In this document: positions 10,001 through 18,690 of the stretch, in pieces | How positions within the stretch are numbered: position 1 is the first letter of the stretch | Layout: every line of letters starts with the position of its first letter | Source of the DNA: Trichomonas tenax | Taxonomy: Eukaryota; Parabasalia; Trichomonadida; Trichomonadidae | Reading direction: 5' to 3' | Assembly (NCBI GenBank): GCA_023091735.1 | Contig: JALKBU010000756.1 | Location: 1-25,698, forward strand | Length of the DNA stretch: 25,698 bases | Program-made: the position numbers and the translations under genes | The notes under the pieces: generated by a model | What the model was told of the DNA's origin: nothing | Seen by the model: the letters and a program-made list of their open reading frames with translations, nothing else | Databases searched by the model: none

Positions 10001-12111
10001 CAAAGCTTCAAGAAGTTATTAAGAAGGCAACAGAATGTAGACAAACAAATATTTTAGTTGATGCCCACTTCACGTTAGCAACATTCGCGCATAACATTCA
10101 GAGAGAGTCAGTTCAGTTCTTTGATTCGACGGAATTCACTGATCTCACACAGATCATAAGTAAGCTCAAAGAAAATGAATCAGAGCTGATTAAGAGCACA
10201 ACATCACAGCATTCAAGAGATATTATGACAATAAGAAACGACATCACAATTCACTCTTTGCATTTAGACCAAGAAAAAGAAAAATTCTCAATGAGTATCA
10301 AACTTGCTATCGAGAATTATTTGAACGTCATGAAATACAGTGACAAGCATAACTTGGAGGCGCTATATTCTGTTGTCAATCTCTGGTTTAATTATTCATT
10401 TAGCAAATTCCAGAAAATAATTGGTGATCTTCCAGATATCATCGAAATCCTTGAAGCCAACTTTGATGATATTGCACCAAGAAAGTTCCTTCCATTATTC
10501 TATCAACTTGCTGCACGTATTGAGCCTTATCAGCTTGGCGATACTCCAAACACGACTTACATTGGCAGATTTCAAGAGTTTCTTAGAAAGGTTGTTAAAA
10601 ACTTGGTCAGGGAAAACTCAGATCAGACATTCCCAGTATTATTTGCTTTGACACAGAACAACAATATGCAATCAAGGCAGCTCGTTAGTGGAACTATTAA
10701 CTTCTCTCAACCAAAGATCGATTCAATCAATGATCTTATCAACGAAATAATTCTCGACGATAAATATGTTGCAGAACCAATGGATATGGCTGCAAGATGG
10801 AATGATATGAAGGGTCTCCTCGAGGCTTATATTAACCTTGCAAACCTTGCAACAACTCCACAAAATCCATCTCTCAGACTATGCTGCCGTGAGCTTTTAA
10901 CAATGCCTACAGAAAAACGTCTTCCAGTAATTACTGATTTTAGGTACACTGAGATACATCATTTTGAAGACAAATTACAAGTTTTGGATGGCAATAATCG
11001 CCCATTGAAAATCATTGCGGTCGGAAAGAATGGACGCAGATATCGCCAAATTCTCAAAGGAAAGAATGATGATCTTAGACAAGATGCTGTTGTCGAACAA
11101 TTGTTCCAATTATCATCTCAAATCCTCGAAATTTGCAATCCAGCATTGAAGATTCGATCATATAAAGTTGTTCCTTTGACTCCTTCAGCAGGTGTTATAG
11201 AATTTGTTGAAAAGTCAATGAGCATTGGATCCTATTTGATTGGTGACCAAAGAACTAACAAAGGCGCACATGGAAGATATGGCGGAAATGGTGATACACA
11301 CGAAGCTGTTTACAGAAAATTCAAACAAGTTTCTGAATCATACCACAATAATTGCAGTGAAATATTCACAAGACAAATGGCTCCAGGAACAAGGCCAATG
11401 GATCAGAGAGACAGAGCCGAGAGAGTTGAGAAATTCAGGAATTTCCTTATCGATTCATACAAGGAAATATGTGAAAAATTCAAACCATGTATGAGATTCT
11501 TCTTTGTTGAACAATTCAATAATACAGGAGATTGGTTCAAAGCTCGTATGAATTATTGTCTTCAGACAGCAACGAACTCAATGGTTGGATACATCTTCGG
11601 TATTGGTGATAGACATACTGGAAATATTTTAATCGATACAACATCCGGCGAAATCATTCACATTGACCTTGGTATAGCATTCGAACAAGGCAAGATGCTC
11701 AAGATCCGCGAAATAGTTCCATTCAGAATGACACCAGATATCATCGATGGATTTGGACACTGTGGTGGCAGTGGCATTTTCAGAGCCGCATGCGTCGAAA
11801 CTTTATCTCTTTTGAGAAATTATTCTGAATATTTGCTTACAGTTTTAGATGTCTTCCTTAGAGATCCATTATATAACTGGAACGTTGTTCCAAAGCACAA
11901 GAAGACAGACATTCTCAAAGGTAAATCCACTGAACAAGTTGTTGCTCCAAAGACAGCAGAAAGTGTTATCATGAGATGCAGATATAAACTTGAAGGAAAG
12001 GACACTGGTGAGAACCTTTCTGTTGAAGGCCAAGTTGCTCAGCTCATCAATGAAGCAACAGATCCTTCTAAGCTTGCAATGATGTACATTGGATGGAAGC
12101 CTTATATGTAA
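4024..12111 (+). CDS. ATM: ATM/Tel1-type PI3K-related protein kinase (2,695 aa)
   Basis: A DNA-damage and telomere kinase of the PIKK family, expected to act in the nucleus at double-strand breaks and to phosphorylate SQ/TQ sites. Residues 1 to about 1,650 are a helical HEAT-type solenoid. A FAT region follows (about 1,700-2,230), then the kinase (about 2,300-2,620) and FATC (about 2,667-2,695, ending IGWKPYM). Key residues: ATP lysine Lys2345 in LKGKNDDLRQD, catalytic GIGDRHTGN with Asp2529 and Asn2534, and activation-loop Asp2548 in HIDLGIAFEQGK. The DLG and the AFEQGK sequence mark ATM rather than ATR, TOR or DNA-PKcs. A polar insert at about 556-620 has SQ at Ser558, Ser583 and Ser594 and a basic cluster KKRAKRR (610-616). 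The N-lobe has one extra residue before DLRQD compared with human ATM. The N-terminal TAN motif is not clearly visible. Length is close to yeast Tel1 (about 2,790) and shorter than human ATM (3,056). There is no frameshift or intron. It is convergent with the TOR gene. Confidence 0.93.
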   Translation: MDIGAISRAFIEKLQLPSKISIKKLTVAAQEISNFSNTLSSDEARRIKFENDSDNWIKMVIEEVISFIKNIGNKCKCPDVETYIKKLFETFAKFSLNLHNESDLRTIKSDLIHIITILIPHAQERMHRKFWLTIMTGLVQCKWFYNIFQTKLDQDTLIILIENIIKPYLEDPKDESVKDMLQFVLYFIDNSPYILDENNAFLIFKYIDRVILEDTSCLRPALEIVVKLIPHFHVSISLFKSINQPPFKRSIVDYIVDNFQRLIKIAGNIEIIRTYLYLWLVVIQTLNQKIPEDINNKLSTAISKLWTIDNSRGSVLQPELVPYLQFDLEILKGFSVSELSKSFSSAYENSNQPVYDIMFIFIAFAKYYPQLLDFDTWKTIIRNSTVAPKAIIDAQRTFIPFILFQEILNYFEDQTVWNEVFQKTIYNMDFNESHYFNFVCLLLSKQRISTKYAHQYQANIWNVSAEKFTEVRVRCIQTMIFYYGFASPEARIECFNVIINVISNKVINPEQIEDLVRLVCSTLQSHAATPKHVAIQENSFDKMITEFKIRLNAGKPQSQEKTMLEQQNEKEELEGTEDEPIISQHHFQKSADSSQLFTYDSNEVDPEILKKRAKRRTPPPVDTSGVSLCNFINPELQKMMELKLANTKMTEPMDDNLFRLFRCKYAFSIFPQFQYIDFLAKRFNKDSEEMPEMVTKRFNDYILIMIFVAKSFDEAMFQPFFEEIKDNFLEALTKYIDILLAQLNSFSASLGQNLSWSKLAKIENSPNYLKICEVGEVTSYISLFVPEFVDDVVSLIMPLIKATCSFPILHLPFIKHILAIPVDQRKLEDIFISIKNSLEKTLFTYVVPITEREDFLIETLTILSNCLMDMNELNDIFNAISKYNLTYRMKLTILAIARDHFCEVPSLFKFLWGKNDDYDPFYILSAEQNIRIDYIDTIIAVLSSNQLEGNDHNKIQTFDKMLLESYQSALEEPKEYLCDAYTDIASLSSIAANIPELTVKCLVILTNFFISNSVDIFPQHAFNILFEPFGSYKTEFLQQFLPLLVKPLFNRQIDWAHFPWKLFGSSSKEVYKIIAPFLFPLAIRANDPSIIDFLAKMFGIQTIELMNRYDPYLVPFLFASSLDTEDAQIANQAKEHYITRTKARPVVITSPLPILELSNICSLQLLQPCYGKMLEYVNEVDPNSRSFFDFHKFLIILYSNTFNAKHTIVQSMRLDQYAMYCQFIFDFHKEYLNNNPWLYADMLIFARHLLEFAAPRAVDKLINMIGQNFPDKILEKPDGKTSHPSLKTVMHAFEEICLLTGTSFRVRFPDLEQEFKLKIEELLDAMLLVEPYYDEQIIDRTFGNEFFRISATGKVNTRGIDFLLQKLSDVELSDSSIFNRTKKLAILGTFKSTTEMKRAGLMAIYNFIKKEKYPPAIQLYTELQLRNFEIYPSPMIIQGIPIKLEENYLQALNECVRDRDPCVALAALEAIRHSKSKDGIESQYNNDNTQKAYIAEYLSFDPSSAFQPILTSNDKMPWFCKTVMSMIKEIGPEVTYYPAMQLSSLSESFSHRIFSTVFMSAVVKEGYSWKENFRMYFDNPTKYIEENTAIMRALIDLKNYNFSDGNMTKFKEGHINWLSAKIDFSMFSDIALKLGDPYLAYFFAEFARETNNTPDSNFMEIFKRLGVNELMYDLNIEISSLSEIAQLHAQENRFNRSLLLYDMEASDNQRHNHLPEALRTLHLDHIQLQSGWNSEALWRLQKWEIPSATLREMDMKSHSTQVFKIMQSFSSKNIFSVRSALSEYFGDFHINELNTVVENLSILLDSCTIQWFHAMLMPNESDLVRIFPSDYQKIYVKFLDKLNAFSKISYKSSESAQMLNGIFIANNGFLDPTSVRIKLPNISMKFFDNVVSTASELLEVESAQYFVRLLRKSMKISQPADFEQICVIAVDSPLRAVNLLKKHAKDLKIDSSRPITKEYVNDESAQVFNLKIDLTLAQWNAQTHFAQSKEIVTKLQEVIKKATECRQTNILVDAHFTLATFAHNIQRESVQFFDSTEFTDLTQIISKLKENESELIKSTTSQHSRDIMTIRNDITIHSLHLDQEKEKFSMSIKLAIENYLNVMKYSDKHNLEALYSVVNLWFNYSFSKFQKIIGDLPDIIEILEANFDDIAPRKFLPLFYQLAARIEPYQLGDTPNTTYIGRFQEFLRKVVKNLVRENSDQTFPVLFALTQNNNMQSRQLVSGTINFSQPKIDSINDLINEIILDDKYVAEPMDMAARWNDMKGLLEAYINLANLATTPQNPSLRLCCRELLTMPTEKRLPVITDFRYTEIHHFEDKLQVLDGNNRPLKIIAVGKNGRRYRQILKGKNDDLRQDAVVEQLFQLSSQILEICNPALKIRSYKVVPLTPSAGVIEFVEKSMSIGSYLIGDQRTNKGAHGRYGGNGDTHEAVYRKFKQVSESYHNNCSEIFTRQMAPGTRPMDQRDRAERVEKFRNFLIDSYKEICEKFKPCMRFFFVEQFNNTGDWFKARMNYCLQTATNSMVGYIFGIGDRHTGNILIDTTSGEIIHIDLGIAFEQGKMLKIREIVPFRMTPDIIDGFGHCGGSGIFRAACVETLSLLRNYSEYLLTVLDVFLRDPLYNWNVVPKHKKTDILKGKSTEQVVAPKTAESVIMRCRYKLEGKDTGENLSVEGQVAQLINEATDPSKLAMMYIGWKPYM

Positions 12112-12204
12112 TTTATTAAAATGTTATATATTATTTTTTATCAAACAAAAATACTTTAATACAATTTATCAAACAATATAAAAATAACAATAAACAAAAT
12201 GATA
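12112..12204. terminator. Shared 3' spacer between convergent ATM and TOR genes
   Basis: Only 93 bases separate the two stop codons, so both 3' ends must form here or transcripts must overlap. The spacer is almost pure A/T and holds a 12-base direct repeat TTTATCAAACAA (12137-12148 and 12165-12176). TAAA tetranucleotides, the known T. vaginalis polyadenylation signal, occur on the plus strand shortly after the ATM stop (within ATTAAAATG). Exact cleavage sites cannot be read from sequence. Confidence 0.45.
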
Positions 12205-15200
12205 TCACCACCAAGGACGCCAACCTTTGAACATCATGCACAAGTTCAATGATGACGTAGCCTCTGATATCAGCGTATCAACTTGTTGCTCGACAACAAG
12301 GTTTCCTTTTTGAGGGAAATCATCACCTGTTAATTTTGCAACAACTCGCTTGATGAGGACATCTGGCTGTTTCTCTTCAGACATCTTGGCCGTTCCCATC
12401 AACAACGGATCGTGAACGAATGTTTCAAGGAGTCCAGAGATTGTATCTTTGTGCAATCTGAGAAGTTTCATGACATTAATGGAACACATTCTAAGTGTGC
12501 CATCAACTCCAGCAATTTCGAGTGCACTGACGAATACTCTTGTTAATCTGAATGGTACTGTTTCTGGATAATGTTCACGATGCTGTGCAACTTCGAAGCA
12601 ATCACCAAAGTCTATATGCAGGAGCTTTCCTGTCTTGACGGACATCATAATGTTACCTGGATGGCGGTCACCAAGGCCAAGAATGTAGCCGACCATCGAA
12701 GTAGCTGCAAGACTTTCTGTGTAAACAGTGCGTCTGGAAACCCAGTTGGAGCTGTCTATGGAGTCAATGAGCAAAATCTGCTTTAAGTCATCACCTTTGG
12801 TCTTCGAGAGGCCATAATCAAAGCTCTTTTTCCTCTCGAGCTGTGAAAGTTGCTCAAAGTTTGGAGTCTTTTGGAGAATTGTATTGACTTCAAGATTGAG
12901 TGGAATCTTTCTGTGTTCTCTGTATTCACGCATGAGTTCATAAATTGTTGTAGAATCACGAACCCATCCGATGAGACCAACATTTGGAGCAAGAGGAAGA
13001 ATGGAGTAAGTTGTGAGATTTCCTGCCATCGCTGATGCCATGATTGTGTTTACGAAAGTGAGAAGTTGGACGACTCTTTGATCAAGTCTTGTATCTTCGT
13101 TTGCTTTGAGCAGGAACTTATATTTAATGCCATCAGTGGCATTAACACAAACAGCGCGTGGCCTCTGCTTGGAAGTGAAAACAGAAATTACATGATCAAA
13201 TGAAACAATGCCAACAACAGGTCCGGTGAATTTGTAAGTTCCTGGAATTGCAATCAATGACGACTTGAATGAAGCAAGTGCAGGAGAAGCATCTTCCAGG
13301 ATAACGCTCTTGATACTCACTGCCTGTGATTGGAGAGAGTTGTAGACACCAGTGTAGAATTGCCAAGCAAGATGGAACGCTTCCATGCTTGACTCTCCAT
13401 TTAAGTAAGCCTTAGTTAGAGAATATGCTTTGCTAAGTGTTGCAGCAAATTGTGCCTTGAAGGACAACTCGAGGAATGACTTTGGAGTTTGTGATATGTT
13501 CTCGTGATAACTGAGAAGCAGCTTAGCGGCTGCCTTTGGATCATTCGCATGCAGATAGAGCCTTGAAGACTCATCAATGGCATATGTCCAGATCTCGAAC
13601 CATGACGAAGCAACTCTAACGAGTTCATTTCTTGCAATGGAGCTGTCTTCAACGAGCTGTGGATGACTTATCTTAAGCGAAGCAATAACGCTTTTGATGA
13701 TCTCTGCACGATCTGCTTGATATGGAAAAGCAACGCTTAAAGCTTGAAGAACAACATTCGGATGATTTCTACCAATGTAAGACATTGTTTCTACAAGTAA
13801 TTTGTCGAGTTCTTTGTCAGCACTGAGCTTAGCTGTGATCTGCGGAAGATGCTCAGCAATGTATTGAGTAGGAACTGATTGCATGTATCTCCTAAAGACA
13901 TCATAAATCTCTGCATTTCCATGCTTAAATAAGATTGAAAATACTCGAAGAATTGAATGCATTGGAACCGGTGGATTTAGCATCAAAACATTGAGCAATG
14001 CTACAAGTGTCTGAACGAGCGCGTTTTGATCTGTGAATCCACTTTTCTCGTAAACAGCAATATTCACATCACTCCATAGTTTCCATACCTTGAAATTGTA
14101 GCGCGATAAATCAAGTGCATTCTTTGCATGCTCTAAGCTTTGATCCAACATTCCCTCATTTAACAAGACACGACTGAGTGTCTTATTGATCTTAACGTAA
14201 AGAGGTGACTGTTTATCAACCATCTCGAGGGCTTTAGTTGCTCCAGCAATCATTTCTTGAGTCTTTTCCGAATATAAAGCCATCTCTGATTTCAGGAAAA
14301 GCGTTTCTGGTTCATCAACAGGAAGTTTTTCTAATGCAATCTCAGCAATCTGCGTTTGTCCCTGCTTTATTGTTGTATTGAGGAAATCAATCCAATACTT
14401 CTTCATCTCATCTTGTGAAAAGAAAAGAGATCTTATTTCGAGAAGTGAGAAATAATCACTTTGTCCATTATACTTGACTTGTTTCAATCTATATTCCCAG
14501 TTCTTCATTATTCTTCCAACACTCGATGGGTTCTCCTTCATCATTACAATTTCAAGGAGTTCAACAACTTGTGCGATTTGAACAAAATCATGATAGCTAC
14601 GTTCAAAGTCACCGCTCAAAACAGGGAATGTGTTCTCTATGTTGGTGATAACAAACGTGTTAATGCATGATCTTGTGTTCTCATAGTCACCTTTGAGCAA
14701 ATTAAATATAGCGTGAAGTAATGATGTATCTGGAGTGAGTTTAACTTTCTCCATATTGAGCATGAAATCATCAATCTTTCCATTACCAAGAGCAGCGACA
14801 GCAGAAAATCTTGGACTGAATCCATTCGCACACTTCTCTAGGTCTTTGTAGCGAGATAAGTATTCCAAGCAAGTCATCTTGTTATTAAGCAAGGCGACAT
14901 TATTTGGCATGATAGCAAGTTTCTTTTCCCACAATCTGAGGGCATCTTCCCAAACTCCAAGGAACTGGAATGTGTTAGATGAGAAATCAGGTTCTTCCTT
15001 TGAACGCGAAAGCTTCCTGAAGATTCCATTTGCGGCATATTTCAGACCAAGTTTCTTATTGATGTTAATAATGATCTGAGACAATTTCTCCGTATCAGAG
15101 TCGAATGCTGCTTCAGCATATCTCAGAGCCTGATGATATTGACGCATTTTGTTTGCAATATGCGTCAAAAGTTTGTATTTGACAGGCAATGGAGCACCAG

Positions 15201-18200
15201 AAATTTCAAGAAGCTCAATGGAACTAAGGAACAATCTGACAATGAATTGTGGGCACTCATTAGACATCAAAGCATTCTTCATCATTTCTAAAGAAAGTGT
15301 GATTGTCTCAGAACCAATTAAATTGATTGCAAAAGCAACAGGGAAAAGTGACGAACAAATATGAGCGTGATTCTCAGCAAGCATGTGACAAGCCGAAATA
15401 GCACGTGATGGAGAGTTCCTGATGAAAACAGGAATTGTTTCATCATACCATTTCTCCCATTGAACTTTAGTCCAATCTTTCTGAGGTATTTCAAAGTGTG
15501 GCTCTGTATAAACAATAGCTGGATTAGACAACTTTCTTGGCATTGTAAAGTGATGCGAAGTCTGTCGTGGCTGAGGTGGTGCTGGATCTGGAGCAAATTT
15601 GTTCTTCAAAGCGAGCGGAATCTCAGTATTTGTATTCAAGCAATCCAATATTTTGTTGAGGTATCTATCGCTCTCGAGATTTATAACTTGGGTGATTTCA
15701 GGAAGAAGGAATAAAACATGGTTCCTGAATAGGATAATGAAACTGATGAAAATATTGATAACTCTCGATCTAAGATCAGCATTCTTCTGATAAACGACAA
15801 GCAACGTTTTAATGATCTCATGACCAAAATCTCCGTTATCTTTGATGTATGTAAGGATGCTTTGCAATTTGACAATCATTTCTCCAGCAATATTTGTCTG
15901 CATCATATGCGCTTCGATGTATTGAAGGAACGCTGGTATAACTAAGTAATCAACAAGTGAAACAAGACTGCCAAGACTTACGAAGACAGAGAAAATATCA
16001 TTTGCTGTCTCAGATGGAACAGTTTGAATTGATCCAAGGAATAATTTAGTTATTCTGTGTACATGTGGTTCTAATGTTTCTGTAAGTTGTGTTGCAATCC
16101 ATTCTGTTGCCCTGAGGAGTGTATGGAAAGGAATTCTTCCCCAGAACTTGCAAATGACATCTATTGTCGGCGGAATGACTTCTTCTGCATATGTTTGTCC
16201 AAGAACAATAATGAAGTTCGGGAAGTTCTTCAACACAATAGAAATTGTTGATGGACCACCGTTTGTTAAGAAGTCTTTGATGAAAGTAACCAAAAGCTGA
16301 GAAAGATCCTCACCGATAGATCTATAGTTCTTGAGGACAGTTAATAAGGCTTCAACTGCATGAGGATGAAGAGTAACTAAAGCATCGTTTCCAATGATTT
16401 CCATTAAAAGTGGAAGAGCTGTGGAAACAGAAACATATGTTAAACTAACAATCGGATCAATGGATTCAGCCAAAGGTTTAAAAGTATTCGCTGGGTTCTT
16501 GTTTGTATCTCTCTTAGTGGAAAGCAATGGTTGAACAATCTTTGGATCTATAACACCAAGCTTTGCAATTATAGTGATGATTAGAGATTTGATTGGCAAC
16601 TCTTCGATCTTTTGAGCGAGTTCGTATAATAGCGGAACAATTTGCAAATCTGAGCTCCAAATATAATCAAGAATATCAGTATATTCCATCGAAGTCAATA
16701 ATAGTTGTAATGCTGATTTCATGCGATTAGGAGAAAGATGCAGCTTGATATTTGCTTTGACATGTGTAATCACATTTTGATAATCATTTATCTTAACTCC
16801 ATATTTCATTAATTTCTCTAGAAGCATTAAAGATCCAGATGTTTGTGATGGGAATTCAAGAATCAAATTAATAAGCTCGTTCTTATTTAGAATTCCATTG
16901 ATATTTTCTAATGAGATGATAGTTAAAAGTTGCTTGATATAGATTTTTTCGATTGTTGGTTGTAATTTCAAAGATTGGAATAATTCAAGTGCTAACTGGT
17001 TAATAATGCGTTCTGTGTCAGGTAAAACTGCCAGAACTTTGATGGAACTGATACATATCTCAACATTAGTATCATGTGCCATAGAGAAGATTAAAGGAAC
17101 AAATCTTTTCCCGGTAGGCTTAAGATGGATTTTTTGGAGAACTCTCAATTTGAGGTCATCATTAATTTCAGCAGAAACAAATACAACTAAACGTTCCGGA
17201 ATACCGAGATCAACATCCTGGAAGATTAATAAGAAATCCGCAACTTTTGAGCGAACATTCAAGTCTGGGTGAAGCAAAAGATTTGCGTATTGCAAGATTA
17301 CTCTGACGGTAAGTTCTTCGATTGTGCATTTCAAGTCGAGAAGTGCTTTGATTGAAAGGAGAATTCTTGATGCATCTTTTGTGCTGATGCACTCATAAAA
17401 CTTTGGAATTAATTCGTTCTTAACAGCGATGGCATATTTTGGCCAAAGTTCAACATATTTCACAAAACCTTGAACTAAAAGATCATCTGGTTCGAATGCT
17501 AACACTGCGTTTATCCTCTCTTGGCACTTTGGATTCTCTGGATTTAAGAGTGAAAGTACTGCAAATGCTGCTTCCGAAGATGTAAGAGTTTGGCAAATGA
17601 TTTGAAGTAAACTTTCGACTGCTTCTGTGTGGAGTGTGTGCAAACGAGATGATGCAAGAAATGCAAATTCACCAAGTGTGCGTAAAGCACATAATCTGCA
17701 CGGCGACTTTTTATTCACAATTTTTTTGTATAGTGTCAGCATTTGAGTGATATGCTCATATTTAAAGAGCTTTGGAGTACATCTGTAAGCTAATGAAACC
17801 AATTCTAATGATGCATTTGTTGGTTTATCGACAGATATCAAATGCAAAGGCGGATCTGCGAATGTAAAAACTGAAGCGAAGCGTGGTGCAGCATCAATAA
17901 CAGATCTTACAGCATCTACAAATCCAGAAAATTGTGGATCTTGACTTGTAACTAAGTAGGAAGAAATTGTAACACAAAGTGTTTGAATGTGTATCAATTG
18001 CGATTGCTCTGATTGCGTGAGAGCAACCTCCAATGTATGACAACCAGCTGCTCTGACATCTTGGTCTTCATGCTGTAAAGATGAAAGAATCGAAGACTGA
18101 ATTTGTTCCATATTCGCAATAAGTGCGTGCTTAAAGTTTTTGAAGAAAATTACAATGAGATTTAATGCAGAAATCTTGAATTCTTTCTTCGAAGCAATAA

Positions 18201-18690
18201 CCCACTCGAATATTTTCGATCTAAACTTTGAAATAATTCCATCAAGAGAATTTCCTGCATATTTCGCGATCCAAATGAGTATTTTCTCGAGAATTTCCCA
18301 AGTAGAATTGTCATTAAATGGAGGAATCTCCAATAAATCGCGAGCAATCCGAATTGCTTTTGTTTGTTTTGAGCATATATCAGCGTATGTTATCGCATCG
18401 ATGAACATTAAATAGTGATTAACATTGTTATTTAATCGATTTAATGAAATTGCGTAGAAAAGTTCATTTAAAAAGAATCTCTCTTCATTAACCTGAGTTT
18501 TTGCACGATACGTATCTGAAATATATTTCTTGAAATGTGACATTGCAATTTTGAATGTCGAATTTTGTTTATTATCAGATAATTTGATAATCTGGTCAAT
18601 TTGGAGATACAGAGAGCCGCGAGTTTCCAGTTCATAATACGGTGATACACCAAATAATTCACTTGAACCAGGAAATACCAGCTCAGCCAT
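12205..18690 (-). CDS. TOR: Target of rapamycin (TOR) protein kinase (2,161 aa)
   Basis: Growth and nutrient-sensing Ser/Thr kinase, the core of TOR complexes. Order: HEAT solenoid (about 1-1,050), a polar linker near 1,060, FAT (about 1,150-1,680), FRB (about 1,689-1,786), kinase (about 1,830-2,110) and FATC (about 2,132-2,161, ending GWRPWW). TOR-specific signatures are TSKQRPR (1839-1845), GLGDRHPGNIM with Asp2008 and Asn2013, HIDFGDCFEVA with Asp2027, and the segment that binds LST8 in mTOR, seen here before SRRTVYTESLAATSMVGY. The probable ATP lysine is Lys1862. FRB keeps SSRLYL and AWQFY, but several rapamycin-contact positions differ from mTOR. The usual DLRQD sequence after the ATP lysine reads DTRLD. 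The protein is shorter than human mTOR (2,549), mainly in the N-terminal solenoid and in the kinase-FATC linker. The ATG at 18690 is the first ATG of the frame. There are no introns. The gene is divergent from the HEAT gene at 19303. Confidence 0.95.
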   Translation of the reverse strand: MAELVFPGSSELFGVSPYYELETRGSLYLQIDQIIKLSDNKQNSTFKIAMSHFKKYISDTYRAKTQVNEERFFLNELFYAISLNRLNNNVNHYLMFIDAITYADICSKQTKAIRIARDLLEIPPFNDNSTWEILEKILIWIAKYAGNSLDGIISKFRSKIFEWVIASKKEFKISALNLIVIFFKNFKHALIANMEQIQSSILSSLQHEDQDVRAAGCHTLEVALTQSEQSQLIHIQTLCVTISSYLVTSQDPQFSGFVDAVRSVIDAAPRFASVFTFADPPLHLISVDKPTNASLELVSLAYRCTPKLFKYEHITQMLTLYKKIVNKKSPCRLCALRTLGEFAFLASSRLHTLHTEAVESLLQIICQTLTSSEAAFAVLSLLNPENPKCQERINAVLAFEPDDLLVQGFVKYVELWPKYAIAVKNELIPKFYECISTKDASRILLSIKALLDLKCTIEELTVRVILQYANLLLHPDLNVRSKVADFLLIFQDVDLGIPERLVVFVSAEINDDLKLRVLQKIHLKPTGKRFVPLIFSMAHDTNVEICISSIKVLAVLPDTERIINQLALELFQSLKLQPTIEKIYIKQLLTIISLENINGILNKNELINLILEFPSQTSGSLMLLEKLMKYGVKINDYQNVITHVKANIKLHLSPNRMKSALQLLLTSMEYTDILDYIWSSDLQIVPLLYELAQKIEELPIKSLIITIIAKLGVIDPKIVQPLLSTKRDTNKNPANTFKPLAESIDPIVSLTYVSVSTALPLLMEIIGNDALVTLHPHAVEALLTVLKNYRSIGEDLSQLLVTFIKDFLTNGGPSTISIVLKNFPNFIIVLGQTYAEEVIPPTIDVICKFWGRIPFHTLLRATEWIATQLTETLEPHVHRITKLFLGSIQTVPSETANDIFSVFVSLGSLVSLVDYLVIPAFLQYIEAHMMQTNIAGEMIVKLQSILTYIKDNGDFGHEIIKTLLVVYQKNADLRSRVINIFISFIILFRNHVLFLLPEITQVINLESDRYLNKILDCLNTNTEIPLALKNKFAPDPAPPQPRQTSHHFTMPRKLSNPAIVYTEPHFEIPQKDWTKVQWEKWYDETIPVFIRNSPSRAISACHMLAENHAHICSSLFPVAFAINLIGSETITLSLEMMKNALMSNECPQFIVRLFLSSIELLEISGAPLPVKYKLLTHIANKMRQYHQALRYAEAAFDSDTEKLSQIIININKKLGLKYAANGIFRKLSRSKEEPDFSSNTFQFLGVWEDALRLWEKKLAIMPNNVALLNNKMTCLEYLSRYKDLEKCANGFSPRFSAVAALGNGKIDDFMLNMEKVKLTPDTSLLHAIFNLLKGDYENTRSCINTFVITNIENTFPVLSGDFERSYHDFVQIAQVVELLEIVMMKENPSSVGRIMKNWEYRLKQVKYNGQSDYFSLLEIRSLFFSQDEMKKYWIDFLNTTIKQGQTQIAEIALEKLPVDEPETLFLKSEMALYSEKTQEMIAGATKALEMVDKQSPLYVKINKTLSRVLLNEGMLDQSLEHAKNALDLSRYNFKVWKLWSDVNIAVYEKSGFTDQNALVQTLVALLNVLMLNPPVPMHSILRVFSILFKHGNAEIYDVFRRYMQSVPTQYIAEHLPQITAKLSADKELDKLLVETMSYIGRNHPNVVLQALSVAFPYQADRAEIIKSVIASLKISHPQLVEDSSIARNELVRVASSWFEIWTYAIDESSRLYLHANDPKAAAKLLLSYHENISQTPKSFLELSFKAQFAATLSKAYSLTKAYLNGESSMEAFHLAWQFYTGVYNSLQSQAVSIKSVILEDASPALASFKSSLIAIPGTYKFTGPVVGIVSFDHVISVFTSKQRPRAVCVNATDGIKYKFLLKANEDTRLDQRVVQLLTFVNTIMASAMAGNLTTYSILPLAPNVGLIGWVRDSTTIYELMREYREHRKIPLNLEVNTILQKTPNFEQLSQLERKKSFDYGLSKTKGDDLKQILLIDSIDSSNWVSRRTVYTESLAATSMVGYILGLGDRHPGNIMMSVKTGKLLHIDFGDCFEVAQHREHYPETVPFRLTRVFVSALEIAGVDGTLRMCSINVMKLLRLHKDTISGLLETFVHDPLLMGTAKMSEEKQPDVLIKRVVAKLTGDDFPQKGNLVVEQQVDTLISEATSSLNLCMMFKGWRPWW

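Noticed and set aside
12205..18690. Several 60-90-codon frames inside the large kinase genes on either strand
   Set aside because: Out-of-frame shadows of the long kinase frames; none has a family resemblance.
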